Notes under the pieces: model-generated
The model's database searches: none
Told to the model about the DNA's origin: nothing
What the model saw: only the letters and a program-made list of their open reading frames with translations
Shown: piece after piece, positions 1-6,188 of the stretch
How the letters are laid out: the number at the start of each line of letters is the position of its first letter
Position numbering within the stretch: the first letter of the stretch is position 1
Source of the DNA: Planococcaceae bacterium UBA3378
GTDB taxonomy: Bacteria > Bacillota > Bacilli > Bacillales_A > Planococcaceae
Length of the DNA: 6,923 bases
Reading direction: 5' to 3'
Assembly: GCA_002359075.1 (NCBI GenBank)
Contig: DEQA01000090.1
Location: 1 to 6,923, forward strand
Translations under genes and position numbers: made by a program

Positions 1-1092
1 GCTCGGATCATCGTCATCTTCTGATGTATCTGACGGCTTCGTCCAATCGATAAAGCCGAAGCCCGATAGACTGGCAACCCGGATGTCTGCCAACGGGCCC
101 GCCAAATTGCTCAGCGTCCGACGCGGTGCTTCGGTTATCGTTACTTGTCCTGTCACCGTCCAATTTTTTAAGCGGATATAATTGCCCTGGATGATCAGTT
201 CCCCTGAAAATGTAGAATCGTTTCCATCCAAAACAAGGATCCGGTTGTTATTTCCCTCGGCATTGAGCGTTAAAGAAGAAATAGATTTCAGCGTTTCTCC
301 AATAATCTGCCCTTCTATCTGTGCGCCTTTTAATGCAGGTGCATTTGTTTCATTAATAAGATCGCGCAGAGAAGCATCCACCCGGTAGGCAATGCCGTTA
401 ATATAAACGGAGGAACCGGAAATACTGCCGATCTCTTTTACCGGCTTCACCGCATCAGCTGATGTATTTTCGGCACGGTAGATGAATGTTGCCAGCTGGC
501 CGCGTGTGACAGAGCCGTAAGGTGAATACGTTATTTGCGTCGTTCCTTTTGTGATGCCAAGATCGTAAAGCGTTTGTATGTAAAAGCGGTTCGGATTCGA
601 TTCGGCAACATCGCGGAAATCGTGCGTCAGCTTTGTTGACTGCTGGAACTTGTAGCCGAGCGTCATAATCTTTGCCATTTGGTTACGTGTAATGGGCTCG
701 TTCGGCCGGAAAGTCTGATCACTGTAGCCATTGATAATTCCGACACCCGCGAGAGCCGCTATATATGAATAAAATCCGCTGCTTGTTGGCACATCGCTAA
801 ACCGAGGATTTTTTGGATTAGTCGTGTTTAAATTCAGTGCCTGTGCCAGCATTTTCGCCGCCTGTCCTCGTGTGACAGCCTGGCTCGGCCGGAATGTGCC
901 ATCCTTATATCCGCTTATATAGCCTCGGTTATACAATTCAAGTATTGGTTTATAATTGTCTGCATTCGGGTTGAGGTCTGTAAAGCTGCTCGCCTTCGTC
1001 GGAATAGCCGGAGCTGAGATTGTTATACCGCTTACTGCCAGGACAGACGCAACAGCCGCTTTATTTATCTTTTGTAAATTCCTTTTCTCCAT
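1..1092 (-). CDS. SLH-domain surface protein with beta-helix-like region, partial (C-terminus beyond left edge)
   Basis: This exported protein should sit on the cell wall, held by three S-layer homology (SLH) domains that in this family bind pyruvylated secondary cell-wall polymer. The frame is open from ATG at 1090-1092 to base 1, giving 364 residues without a stop. Residues 1-34 form a signal peptide (basic MEKRNLQK, a hydrophobic stretch, likely cleavage after TKA). SLH repeats lie at about 36-80, 97-145 and 159-206. Each has an F-(T/S/R)-D start and a TRGQ or TRNQ motif in the place of the usual TRAE; repeats 1 and 2 carry GYKDGTFRP and GYSDQTFRP. From about 220 to 345 the sequence turns into short beta-rich segments such as NYIRLKNWTVTGQVTI, which look like rungs of a parallel beta-helix; this is inference. 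It then enters an acidic linker (EDDDD) at the edge. The start is supported by AAAGGAG at 1103-1109, 10 bases upstream. The function of the missing part is unknown; an adhesin, an enzyme or a structural S-layer protein are all possible. Confidence 0.93.
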   Translation of the reverse strand, partial: MEKRNLQKINKAAVASVLAVSGITISAPAIPTKASSFTDLNPNADNYKPILELYNRGYISGYKDGTFRPSQAVTRGQAAKMLAQALNLNTTNPKNPRFSDVPTSSGFYSYIAALAGVGIINGYSDQTFRPNEPITRNQMAKIMTLGYKFQQSTKLTHDFRDVAESNPNRFYIQTLYDLGITKGTTQITYSPYGSVTRGQLATFIYRAENTSADAVKPVKEIGSISGSSVYINGIAYRVDASLRDLINETNAPALKGAQIEGQIIGETLKSISSLTLNAEGNNNRILVLDGNDSTFSGELIIQGNYIRLKNWTVTGQVTITEAPRRTLSNLAGPLADIRVASLSGFGFIDWTKPSDTSEDDDDPS

Positions 1093-1168
1093 AGGTGTAA
1101 CGCTCCTTTCATATATGAGAAGTCATCTATTATTTATCATTCGTCAACATTTATCGTCTCTAGTACCT

Positions 1169-1196
1169 ATATCGGTTAAAGACTTCTAAAGATTGA
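1169..1196 (-). promoter_or_regulatory. Candidate sigma-D-type promoter of the SLH gene
   Basis: On the minus strand, ACCGATAT (1169-1176) matches the B. subtilis sigma-D -10 consensus GCCGATAT at seven of eight bases. TCAA (1193-1196) matches the -35 TAAA at three of four, with a 16-base spacer (consensus about 15). Transcription would start near 1162, leaving a leader of about 70 bases. In Bacillus, sigma-D drives flagellar and cell-wall hydrolase genes, so a surface protein is a plausible target. No good sigma-A pair was found: the TTGACG at 1142-1147 has no -10 at proper spacing. Confidence 0.35.
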
Positions 1197-1302
1197 GAAA
1201 GAATTGGAAGAAAAGGATAACGTAACAAAAGCACCAGTAGGAAAATATCCAGAAATACGATATCCAATCCAAAATCAGCGCTTGAAGGTTGGGTATGACT
1301 GA
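1180..1302 (+). pseudogene. Possible decayed gene end (40-codon open frame without a start)
   Basis: A plus-strand frame runs from just after a stop at 1177-1179 to TGA at 1300-1302. Its residues have natural-looking composition and codon use (for example EKDNVTKAPVGKYPEIRYPI, ending LKVGYD). There is no ATG or GTG start and no ribosome binding site. I do not recognise the family. Its first codons overlap the proposed SLH-gene promoter, which suits a remnant rather than a live gene. It may also be chance; confidence is low. Confidence 0.2.
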
Positions 1303-1760
1303 GAGACATACTGCTGCGGGAGACACGAAAATGCCCGCTGTTTCTGCAGAAATAGGCTTGCTTAATAATAATTCACCACTATAAAATGACTCTTCCTTTG
1401 CAACTATATCCATTACACGAAAACTTCCAGCAGTCCTGAAAACCCCATGTCTACTTGCTTTTAGCATAAAAAATGGACACGGCTCTTTTTTTGCTGCTCA
1501 TTTTTAGCAGCTATTTACCGCTAAATCGCAAAATGGATATACAACATATAAAAAAATAAGTGCCATACAGCACCTTGTCGCTTATTTCTATTTAAGTTGT
1601 ATATCAAATGGAGCAAATCACCGTTTTGCCTGTTTAAAAATTGACCTATTTTATTTTGGTCCCCTTTTATAAACATTGGAAAATCGGTCTTCTTGTGTGA
1701 ATATATGATGCCGGAAAATGAAAGCAGACTTATATAAAATCAGTATTTCCATTTTAAAAA
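1205..1760. other. Non-coding region between the SLH and MFS genes
   Basis: Apart from the remnant-like frame that ends at 1302 and the hairpin element at 1531-1610, I see no gene here. A small perfect stem, GCTGCT (1493-1498) with AGCAGC (1506-1511) and a 7-base loop, has no T-tract after it in either direction, except that on the plus strand seven Ts precede it. A minus-strand open frame of 93 codons at 1186-1467 has no ribosome binding site and a cysteine/tryptophan/phenylalanine-rich end unlike a real small protein. The stretch 1611-1760 is AT-rich with no supported feature. Confidence 0.6.
1531..1610. repeat. 70-bp inverted-repeat (MITE-like) element with 5-bp flanking direct repeat
   Basis: Two 27-base arms, 1536-1562 and 1579-1605, are complementary at 22 of 27 positions around a 16-base loop. 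The outermost ten bases are perfect (GATATACAAC / GTTGTATATC). Directly outside both ends stands the same pentamer, AAATG (1531-1535 and 1606-1610), as a target-site duplication would look. No coding capacity is present. It resembles a tiny non-autonomous transposon-derived element, or equally a stable RNA hairpin; the pentamer match could be chance in AT-rich DNA. It sits in non-coding DNA, far from the terminator of the MFS gene. Confidence 0.5.
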
Positions 1761-1814
1761 TAGAGAAAAGGGCTGCCGAAGCGTCAGTATTCCTCTGACT
1801 TTTCGGGCAGCCCC
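1755..1814 (-). terminator. Rho-independent terminator of the MFS pump gene
   Basis: Read on the minus strand, starting 15 bases after the pump's stop codon, GGGCTGCCCGAA pairs with TTCGGCAGCCC (one bulged base). An inner stem, GTCAG with CTGAC, closes a 7-base loop. The stem is followed by TTTTCTCTATTTTT. A strong GC stem plus a T-rich tail is a classic intrinsic terminator, and it marks the end of the regulator-pump unit. Confidence 0.9.
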
Positions 1815-1828
1815 TATATTTTATTCCG

Positions 1829-3001
1829 CTATTTACTTTTCATTTCCGGGCTTTTCCACATCATCGCCAACACCAAGCCGGCAATAATAAGAGCCGTACC
1901 GAAATAGAACGGATAGTTAATATCGATATCGAACATCATACCGCCAATAATTGGTCCAAATACATTGGCAAGCGATGTAAAGAAGGAGTTCATCCCTCCG
2001 ACAAACCCTTGATCATTTCCTGCAATGCGCGATAAATACGTTGTCACGGCCGGACGAATTAAATCGAAACCGATAAACACCGTAAATGTCACCGCCATAA
2101 TCATCCAGTACGAATTAACAAACGTTAGTGCCAGTACTAACACTGCCGAAAGGAGCAAGCTAATACGGATTAAATTAATTTCCCCAAGTGTCTTCATCAG
2201 CGGATCGAAGAGGGCCACTTGGAAAATTGCACCTAAAACCGCACCACCTGTGATGGCGATCGCAATGTCAGTTGGCGTAAACGCAAACTTGTGGTCGACA
2301 AATAGTGAGAAGAACGACTCAAATGCTGCCAGCCCAAACGATGCAACAAAAATGACGATAAAAGCGATTAAAAACTTCGGCATGAGAATTTTGCCCAAGC
2401 TGCTCTTACCGGCTGTTTCAGATTCTGTAAGCGGCACTTCCTGGCGCTCCGGCTCACTGAGCAGCACGATCGATAAAATAGCCGCTACAACACCTAGCAC
2501 ACCCGCTGTATAAAATGGTACACGTACCCCGACATCCGCTAAAAAGCCCCCGATTCCCGGCCCGATAATAAAGCCCGTACTAATCGCGGCCGACATGTAG
2601 CCCAGCGCTTTCGGGCGCGTGTCCAGTGTCGTAATATCAGCAATGAACGCAGTCACGGCCGGCATGATAAACGCGGCACTGAGCCCCCCTAAAATACGCG
2701 AAACAAACAATATTTCAACCGTTTTTCCCATCCCAAATAAAAATTCGGAAAAGCCAAAAACGAACAGACCTAATACAATCATAATTTTACGCCCGAAACG
2801 ATCGACAGCTTTTCCTGCAAACGGTGAAACAATTAATTGCGTTAACGCAAATGACGCTGTCAGATAACCGACAACCTTCCCGCTAATATTGAGCTCGTTC
2901 ATAAGCGTAGGCAGCACCGGAATGACTAGACCAATGCCTAGAAACGCTATAAATAAGTTCATCAATAGCAGGCTAAGCGTTACTTTTTCCTTTTTCTCCA
3001 T
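1829..3001 (-). CDS. MFS multidrug efflux transporter, Bmr/Blt/NorA type (DHA1 family)
   Basis: This 390-residue inner-membrane antiporter probably exports lipophilic cations, dyes and fluoroquinolone-like drugs in exchange for protons. Its length suits the 12-helix DHA1 family (Bmr, Blt and NorA are about 390 residues). Motif A is at 63-72 (GKAVDRFGRK, between helices 2 and 3). Motif B has the conserved arginine at about R102 (SRILGGLSAA). The antiporter motif C is at about 139-152, ending GPGIGG. A second-half signature at 316-354 (RPAVTTYLS, then QGFVGGMNS and FGPIIGG) is, from memory of the family, very like NorA and Bmr. A hydrophilic loop at about 183-205 separates the two six-helix halves. 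The ATG at 2999-3001 has AGAGG at 3010-3014, eight bases away. It lies 84 bp downstream of a MerR-family gene and has its own MerR-type promoter, so drug-inducible expression is likely. The actual substrates cannot be read from the sequence. Confidence 0.93.
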   Translation of the reverse strand: MEKKEKVTLSLLLMNLFIAFLGIGLVIPVLPTLMNELNISGKVVGYLTASFALTQLIVSPFAGKAVDRFGRKIMIVLGLFVFGFSEFLFGMGKTVEILFVSRILGGLSAAFIMPAVTAFIADITTLDTRPKALGYMSAAISTGFIIGPGIGGFLADVGVRVPFYTAGVLGVVAAILSIVLLSEPERQEVPLTESETAGKSSLGKILMPKFLIAFIVIFVASFGLAAFESFFSLFVDHKFAFTPTDIAIAITGGAVLGAIFQVALFDPLMKTLGEINLIRISLLLSAVLVLALTFVNSYWMIMAVTFTVFIGFDLIRPAVTTYLSRIAGNDQGFVGGMNSFFTSLANVFGPIIGGMMFDIDINYPFYFGTALIIAGLVLAMMWKSPEMKSK

Positions 3002-3037
3002 GTTGAAAACCTCTACTTCTTTTTCAGACTACCCCAT

Positions 3038-3068
3038 AGCATAAACTCTACAGCAACTGTAGGGTCAA
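3038..3068 (-). promoter_or_regulatory. MerR-type 19-bp-spacer promoter with dyad operator, for the MFS gene
   Basis: On the minus strand, -35 TTGACC (3063-3068) and -10 TATGCT (3038-3043) are separated by 19 bases (3044-3062). This over-long spacing is the hallmark of promoters that MerR-family regulators activate by DNA distortion. Inside the spacer is a perfect dyad, CTACAG-TTG-CTGTAG (3048-3062). With two further matching pairs it extends to 3045-3065, with one mismatch. Transcription would start near 3031, about 30 bases before the pump ATG. The adjacent MerR-family protein is the obvious ligand-sensing activator. Confidence 0.85.
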
Positions 3069-3085
3069 CCGATATGCTCTAAATT

Positions 3086-3913
3086 TTAAAGAATTTTCAC
3101 TTTTAACTCCACAATATAGCTTGCCTGCTCCTCCGATGAATAATTAATTGGCATAAACACCTCATATACGGAAGATAGAGGATTTTTAACATACTCTTCT
3201 AACATTTTATACGCCTGGAAATAGGCGGATTCATCAAATTCAAAAGCGATGCAGGCATATTTTCCTGCCGGCATCATCAACACCTCAACATCTTCATTTA
3301 ACAGCTCTAAATAGCGCTCCGTTAATAGGAATGTAAAAAAGTAATTGTAATAAATTTCTTCAATACCCGCATATGGTTTTAGCGGATAAATACCGCCGTA
3401 CCTGCTGTTCATCACACTGCCTTCACGCTCTACCGTTTTAACGAGTGAGCTGAAGTATTCATCAGGCACATCTAAAATGTTGACGCCCTTCGTTTTAATC
3501 GCAAGCAACCGCTGATTTGCTGTTTCCATTTCGTACACTTTATTATAGGCTGGAATATTAATTTGCTCCTCAAGCAGCTTTTTCGTTTTTAAAAGCGTTT
3601 GCTGGACTTCAAGCATTCGCTTTACCTTTTTCTCGACAATCTGCTCCTGCTTCTCCAAGAACTCATGGAGCTGTTCAGGTGTCAATGACTGTGCTACCTT
3701 GATATGCTCAAGCGACGTACCGATGTATTTGAGCGATTTAATTAAATCGAGCTTATAAATTTGTGATTCGCTATAATAGCGGTAATTTGTTACTGGATCA
3801 ACGTGCAATGGCTTGAATAAATCTATTTGATCATAATAATGCAATGTACGAATCGGTAAATTTGTAATTTTCGACATTTCACCAATTGTTAAGTAACGTA
3901 CCTGTTCCTCCAT
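3086..3913 (-). CDS. MerR-family multidrug-sensing transcriptional activator, BmrR/BltR-like
   Basis: This cytoplasmic, dimeric DNA-binding regulator has 275 residues, close to BmrR (278). Residues 6-75 form the MerR winged helix-turn-helix (YLTIGEMSKITNLPIRTLHY, then YYDQIDLFKP and NYRYYSESQ). Residues 78-118 form the long dimerisation helix (QEQIVEKKVKRMLEVQQ). Residues 125-275 resemble the GyrI-like/BmrR effector-binding domain, rich in tyrosine and phenylalanine (EEIYYNYFFTF). An acidic E251 in VYEVFMPINYS may correspond to the drug-contacting glutamate of BmrR; that alignment is from memory. The start is ATG 3911-3913, preceded by GAGG at 3921-3924. The gene lies directly upstream of the MFS pump in the same direction, and a dyad-bearing promoter stands between them, so its job is almost certainly to switch on the pump when toxic cations bind. 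It has its own promoter at 3940-3948. No key MerR residue appears missing. Confidence 0.93.
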   Translation of the reverse strand: MEEQVRYLTIGEMSKITNLPIRTLHYYDQIDLFKPLHVDPVTNYRYYSESQIYKLDLIKSLKYIGTSLEHIKVAQSLTPEQLHEFLEKQEQIVEKKVKRMLEVQQTLLKTKKLLEEQINIPAYNKVYEMETANQRLLAIKTKGVNILDVPDEYFSSLVKTVEREGSVMNSRYGGIYPLKPYAGIEEIYYNYFFTFLLTERYLELLNEDVEVLMMPAGKYACIAFEFDESAYFQAYKMLEEYVKNPLSSVYEVFMPINYSSEEQASYIVELKVKIL

Positions 3914-3939
3914 AAACGCACCTCAACATTTTTTTGCCT

Positions 3940-3948
3940 ATTATAACA
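3940..3948 (-). promoter_or_regulatory. Extended -10 promoter of the merR-family regulator gene
   Basis: TGTTATAAT on the minus strand is a perfect extended -10 (TG, one base, TATAAT) for the housekeeping sigma factor. It lies 26 bases before the regulator's ATG, which leaves room for a leader of about 20 bases containing the GAGG site. No good -35 is seen at 17 bases, which the TG extension can compensate for. Confidence 0.6.
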
Positions 3949-3985
3949 AAGAAGGCATCCAAAATTGCTTTCAGATACCTTCTTT
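3948..3985 (-). terminator. Imperfect inverted repeat, possible terminator of the upstream ligase gene
   Basis: Arms 3948-3959 and 3974-3985 pair at 11 of 12 positions around a 14-base loop (minus strand AAAGAAGGTATC with GATGCCTTCTTT). It is the only sizeable dyad between the ligase stop and the regulator. As a terminator it is weak: only CTTCTTTGTT follows the paired part, and the GC content is modest. It abuts the regulator's -10 and covers where a -35 would lie, so it could instead be an operator. Confidence 0.35.
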
Positions 3986-4117
3986 ATCATGAAATATAAA
4001 AGTAGGAGCAATAATAGGCTAGTGACTATTCATCAGGTGGTGACAGGCTTCCGTAGAAGCTTTACGATTTCCAGACAGCATTTCCCCAAGAATCCCTCTT
4101 TTACTGCCTACAGTTTT

Positions 4118-5629
4118 TTATAAATACGGCTGTACATTTCTGAGCTCAGCCTTCCTCACTTTTCCTGCTGTGTTTTTCGGCAGCTGCTCCATGAAAATGA
4201 CTTCCCTTACAACCTTATAAGGGGCTACTTTCTGCCGGCAGAATTCGATCAGCTCCCCGGCTGTGACAGCGGCCTGCTTTTTGAGTTCAATATAAGCATG
4301 CGGTACCTCTCCGAAGTAGGCATCCGGTATACCGATGACGGCAGCCTGTGCAACAGCCGGATGCTTCATCAGTACGGCTTCAATTTCTGCACTGTAAATT
4401 TTTTCTCCGTTGCTCACAATGATATCTTTCAGCCGATCTACCAAATACAAAAAACCTTCCTCATCAACATGCCCGATATCTCCCGTATAATACCATCCAT
4501 CCTGTAAGACCTTGTTCGTTTCCTCTTCGTTTTCATAATAGCCGATAAATGTCTGCGGTCCCCGGCATAGTACCTCCCCATTTTCATATGGCGGCAGCTC
4601 CTCACCTGTTTCGAGGGAGATGATTTTCATTTCACTGTACATGACGTGTTTGCCCTTTGACCCGTATTTTGCCTCATCAAACTCGCTGCGCCAAATTGTC
4701 AGGCTCCCTGTATATTCCGTGAGCCCGTATACTTGCTGGACAGGAATGCCAAACTGCTTGAATACAAGAATGATTTGCTGCGGCACGCTTGCTGCCCCGC
4801 ACGTAATCGCCCGAATCGTAGATAAATCCGGCTTCATAATATCAAAAGCCTTAATGAGGGAAGCAAGCATTTCCGGTACTGACATCATGTTATTAATCCG
4901 TTCTCTTTCAATAGTCCGCCATGCCGCAATCGGCTCAAACTCCTCCATCAAAATACCTGTCGCCCCTGTATGGATTGTCGTGATAAGCGGGACAAATCCT
5001 GCGATATGAGACATTGGCACAACAAGCAAAAACCGGTCCGTCTCCCATAAGGTTATCGTGGAAGAAAGCCCCACGGCAGAAGCAAGCAAATTTTGATGCG
5101 ACAGCATGGCACCCTTTGGCTTACCGGTCGTACCTGATGTATACATGATTAAAATCGGCTCATCATCAAATGTCGCATACACAGGCTCATGCTGAGGATA
5201 AAACTGGACGATATGAGAAATAAGATATTCTCCATTATTTTCTTTATTGGATACATAATAAGATATAGCCGTTTTAGGCTTTGTCTGCTCAATGACACTC
5301 TTTAGTGCTGCATCATATACAACAGCCCTTACCTTACTGTGATTAAAAATATCAATCATTTCCTGCGCCCGCAGCCGGCAGTTCACGACAACAGAAATCA
5401 CCCCGATTTTTGCCGCTCCAAAAAAGGCAGCAATAAAATCTTCATTGTTTTTACATACAATCGCTATTTTGTCTCCCGGCTGAAAACCTTTTGCCAGCAG
5501 GAAATGAGCGACTGCATTGGCACGGCTATTTATTTCCGCAAATGTAAGCCGCACATCATGGGAGACGAACCCCTCCTTTTTCCCTAATAAGTTTGCTCGA
5601 TCCTTTAGCATTTTCCCGATATTGAACAT
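4118..5629 (-). CDS. AMP-forming acyl-CoA synthetase (class I adenylate-forming enzyme, fatty-acid CoA ligase-like)
   Basis: The enzyme should activate a carboxylic acid with ATP to an acyl-adenylate and pass it to coenzyme A, in the cytoplasm. From the chosen start it has 503 residues, normal for the family. Visible motifs are the ATP-binding P-loop YTSGTTGKPKG (about 163-173), VYGLTE (about 300-305), YYTGD (about 380-384), the hinge DRLKD (about 398-402) and the C-terminal PKNTAGKVRK, whose lysine (about 490) is catalytic for adenylation. The A8 region reads SNGEKIYSAEIE, where many relatives have SGGENIYP. I prefer ATG 5627-5629 because GGGGG lies seven bases upstream and MFNIGKMLKDRA looks like a family N-terminus. 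An ATG at 5660-5662 would add 11 residues but has only a poor, too-close AAAGAG. Neighbours give no clue to substrate; a medium or long-chain fatty acid is the default guess. The gene is probably monocistronic. No FadR or FapR operator and no convincing promoter was found upstream; TAAAAT at 5696-5701 is the best -10. Confidence 0.9.
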   Translation of the reverse strand: MFNIGKMLKDRANLLGKKEGFVSHDVRLTFAEINSRANAVAHFLLAKGFQPGDKIAIVCKNNEDFIAAFFGAAKIGVISVVVNCRLRAQEMIDIFNHSKVRAVVYDAALKSVIEQTKPKTAISYYVSNKENNGEYLISHIVQFYPQHEPVYATFDDEPILIMYTSGTTGKPKGAMLSHQNLLASAVGLSSTITLWETDRFLLVVPMSHIAGFVPLITTIHTGATGILMEEFEPIAAWRTIERERINNMMSVPEMLASLIKAFDIMKPDLSTIRAITCGAASVPQQIILVFKQFGIPVQQVYGLTEYTGSLTIWRSEFDEAKYGSKGKHVMYSEMKIISLETGEELPPYENGEVLCRGPQTFIGYYENEEETNKVLQDGWYYTGDIGHVDEEGFLYLVDRLKDIIVSNGEKIYSAEIEAVLMKHPAVAQAAVIGIPDAYFGEVPHAYIELKKQAAVTAGELIEFCRQKVAPYKVVREVIFMEQLPKNTAGKVRKAELRNVQPYL

Positions 5630-5636
5630 AGCTATT

Positions 5637-5641
5637 CCCCC
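5637..5641 (-). promoter_or_regulatory. Ribosome binding site that decides the ligase start
   Basis: GGGGG, followed by AATAGCT and then ATG on the minus strand, pairs with the anti-Shine-Dalgarno CCUCC through one G-U wobble at good spacing. It lies inside the alternative longer frame, which favours the shorter 503-residue protein. Confidence 0.55.
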
Positions 5642-5662
5642 ATTCCTTGTTTGGATAGACAT

Positions 5663-6188
5663 GTCTCTTTCACTTCAGAAATTTCACATTAGGAAATTTT
5701 AAATACCAAAATTTTCAACTTAACTTTAACAAACGAAACTTTTTATGTAAATACACGCTTTTTAATAAAAAAGTTCAATATTATTCTTTGAAAATAAGGA
5801 CTATGTTCTATGCGGGAGGGACTATATACATAAAAAACAGAAAGATTTACCGTGGAGCAGAGGGAATAGCAAAAAACATATAATATTTCTGCTTTTCTTC
5901 AGGAGAAATTCAACGGTACCGGTTTTTCCGTTCTCTTTTGTTTATTTTATTAAAATAGTTTAAAGAGAAGTGAATTTTTTATAAAAAAGGAAGCCTACGC
6001 TATTCCTACACGCCCGATTCCAAAGACTCCCCTTCATTCCTTACTTTATGTCTATCCATCTTTATTCTTACTGAACAAAAAAGTAGTGTAGCATATTCAT
6101 TTTAGAGCCTTTTGACCTATTTAAAGAACGTGAGAAAAGTACGAAAAATATGATGAAAACATACATACAGGAAAGAGGACTCCCGTAA
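5663..6188. other. AT-rich intergenic region between divergent ligase and secreted-protein genes
   Basis: I see no gene or structured RNA here. It must hold promoters for both flanking genes, but neither is clear. For the plus-strand gene, TATGAT at 6149-6154 is a possible -10 without a recognisable -35, and AAGAGGA at 6173-6179 is its ribosome binding site. A short stem, AACGG (5912-5916) with CCGTT (5928-5932), is followed by a T-rich run and resembles a weak terminator, but no plus-strand gene in the window precedes it. GGGAGGG at 5814-5820 looks like a ribosome binding site but no usable start follows. Confidence 0.5.

Noticed and set aside
1142..1147. TTGACG on the minus strand as a sigma-A -35 for the SLH gene
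   Set aside because: There is no -10-like hexamer 16-19 bases downstream. ATATAT lies 25 bases away, which is too far.
182..1189. Plus-strand open frames at 182-388 and 956-1189
   Set aside because: The first lies opposite the SLH-protein gene and the second opposite its 5' end and leader; neither shows ribosome binding support.
1276..1345. Resemblance of the GC-rich patch near 1310-1325 to the dispersed intergenic repeat common in Bacillaceae
   Set aside because: Only the short string CTGCGGGA is shared from memory; that is not enough without a genome search.
1186..1467. Minus-strand 93-codon open frame in the SLH-MFS gap
   Set aside because: It has no ribosome binding site at 1467, an unlikely composition with a run of aromatic and cysteine residues at the end, and it lies opposite a more natural-looking plus-strand frame.
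2025..2867. Plus-strand open frames opposite the MFS gene (2025-2513 and 2619-2867)
   Set aside because: They are antisense shadows of a gene with strong family motifs, and their composition (Ile, Ala, Thr, Asn rich) is that of a reversed membrane protein.
4298..5702. Plus-strand open frames opposite the ligase (4298-4507, 4620-5009, 5339-5587, 5517-5702)
   Set aside because: They are antisense to a gene with all adenylation motifs intact, and no recognisable protein features are seen.
5912..5932. AACGG / CCGTT stem followed by a T-rich run as a terminator or attenuator
   Set aside because: The stem is only five pairs with an 11-base loop, and no plus-strand gene in the window precedes it.
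6122..6148. Sigma-D-like TAAA plus CGA core before the secreted-protein gene
   Set aside because: Only about four of eight -10 positions match; too weak to claim.
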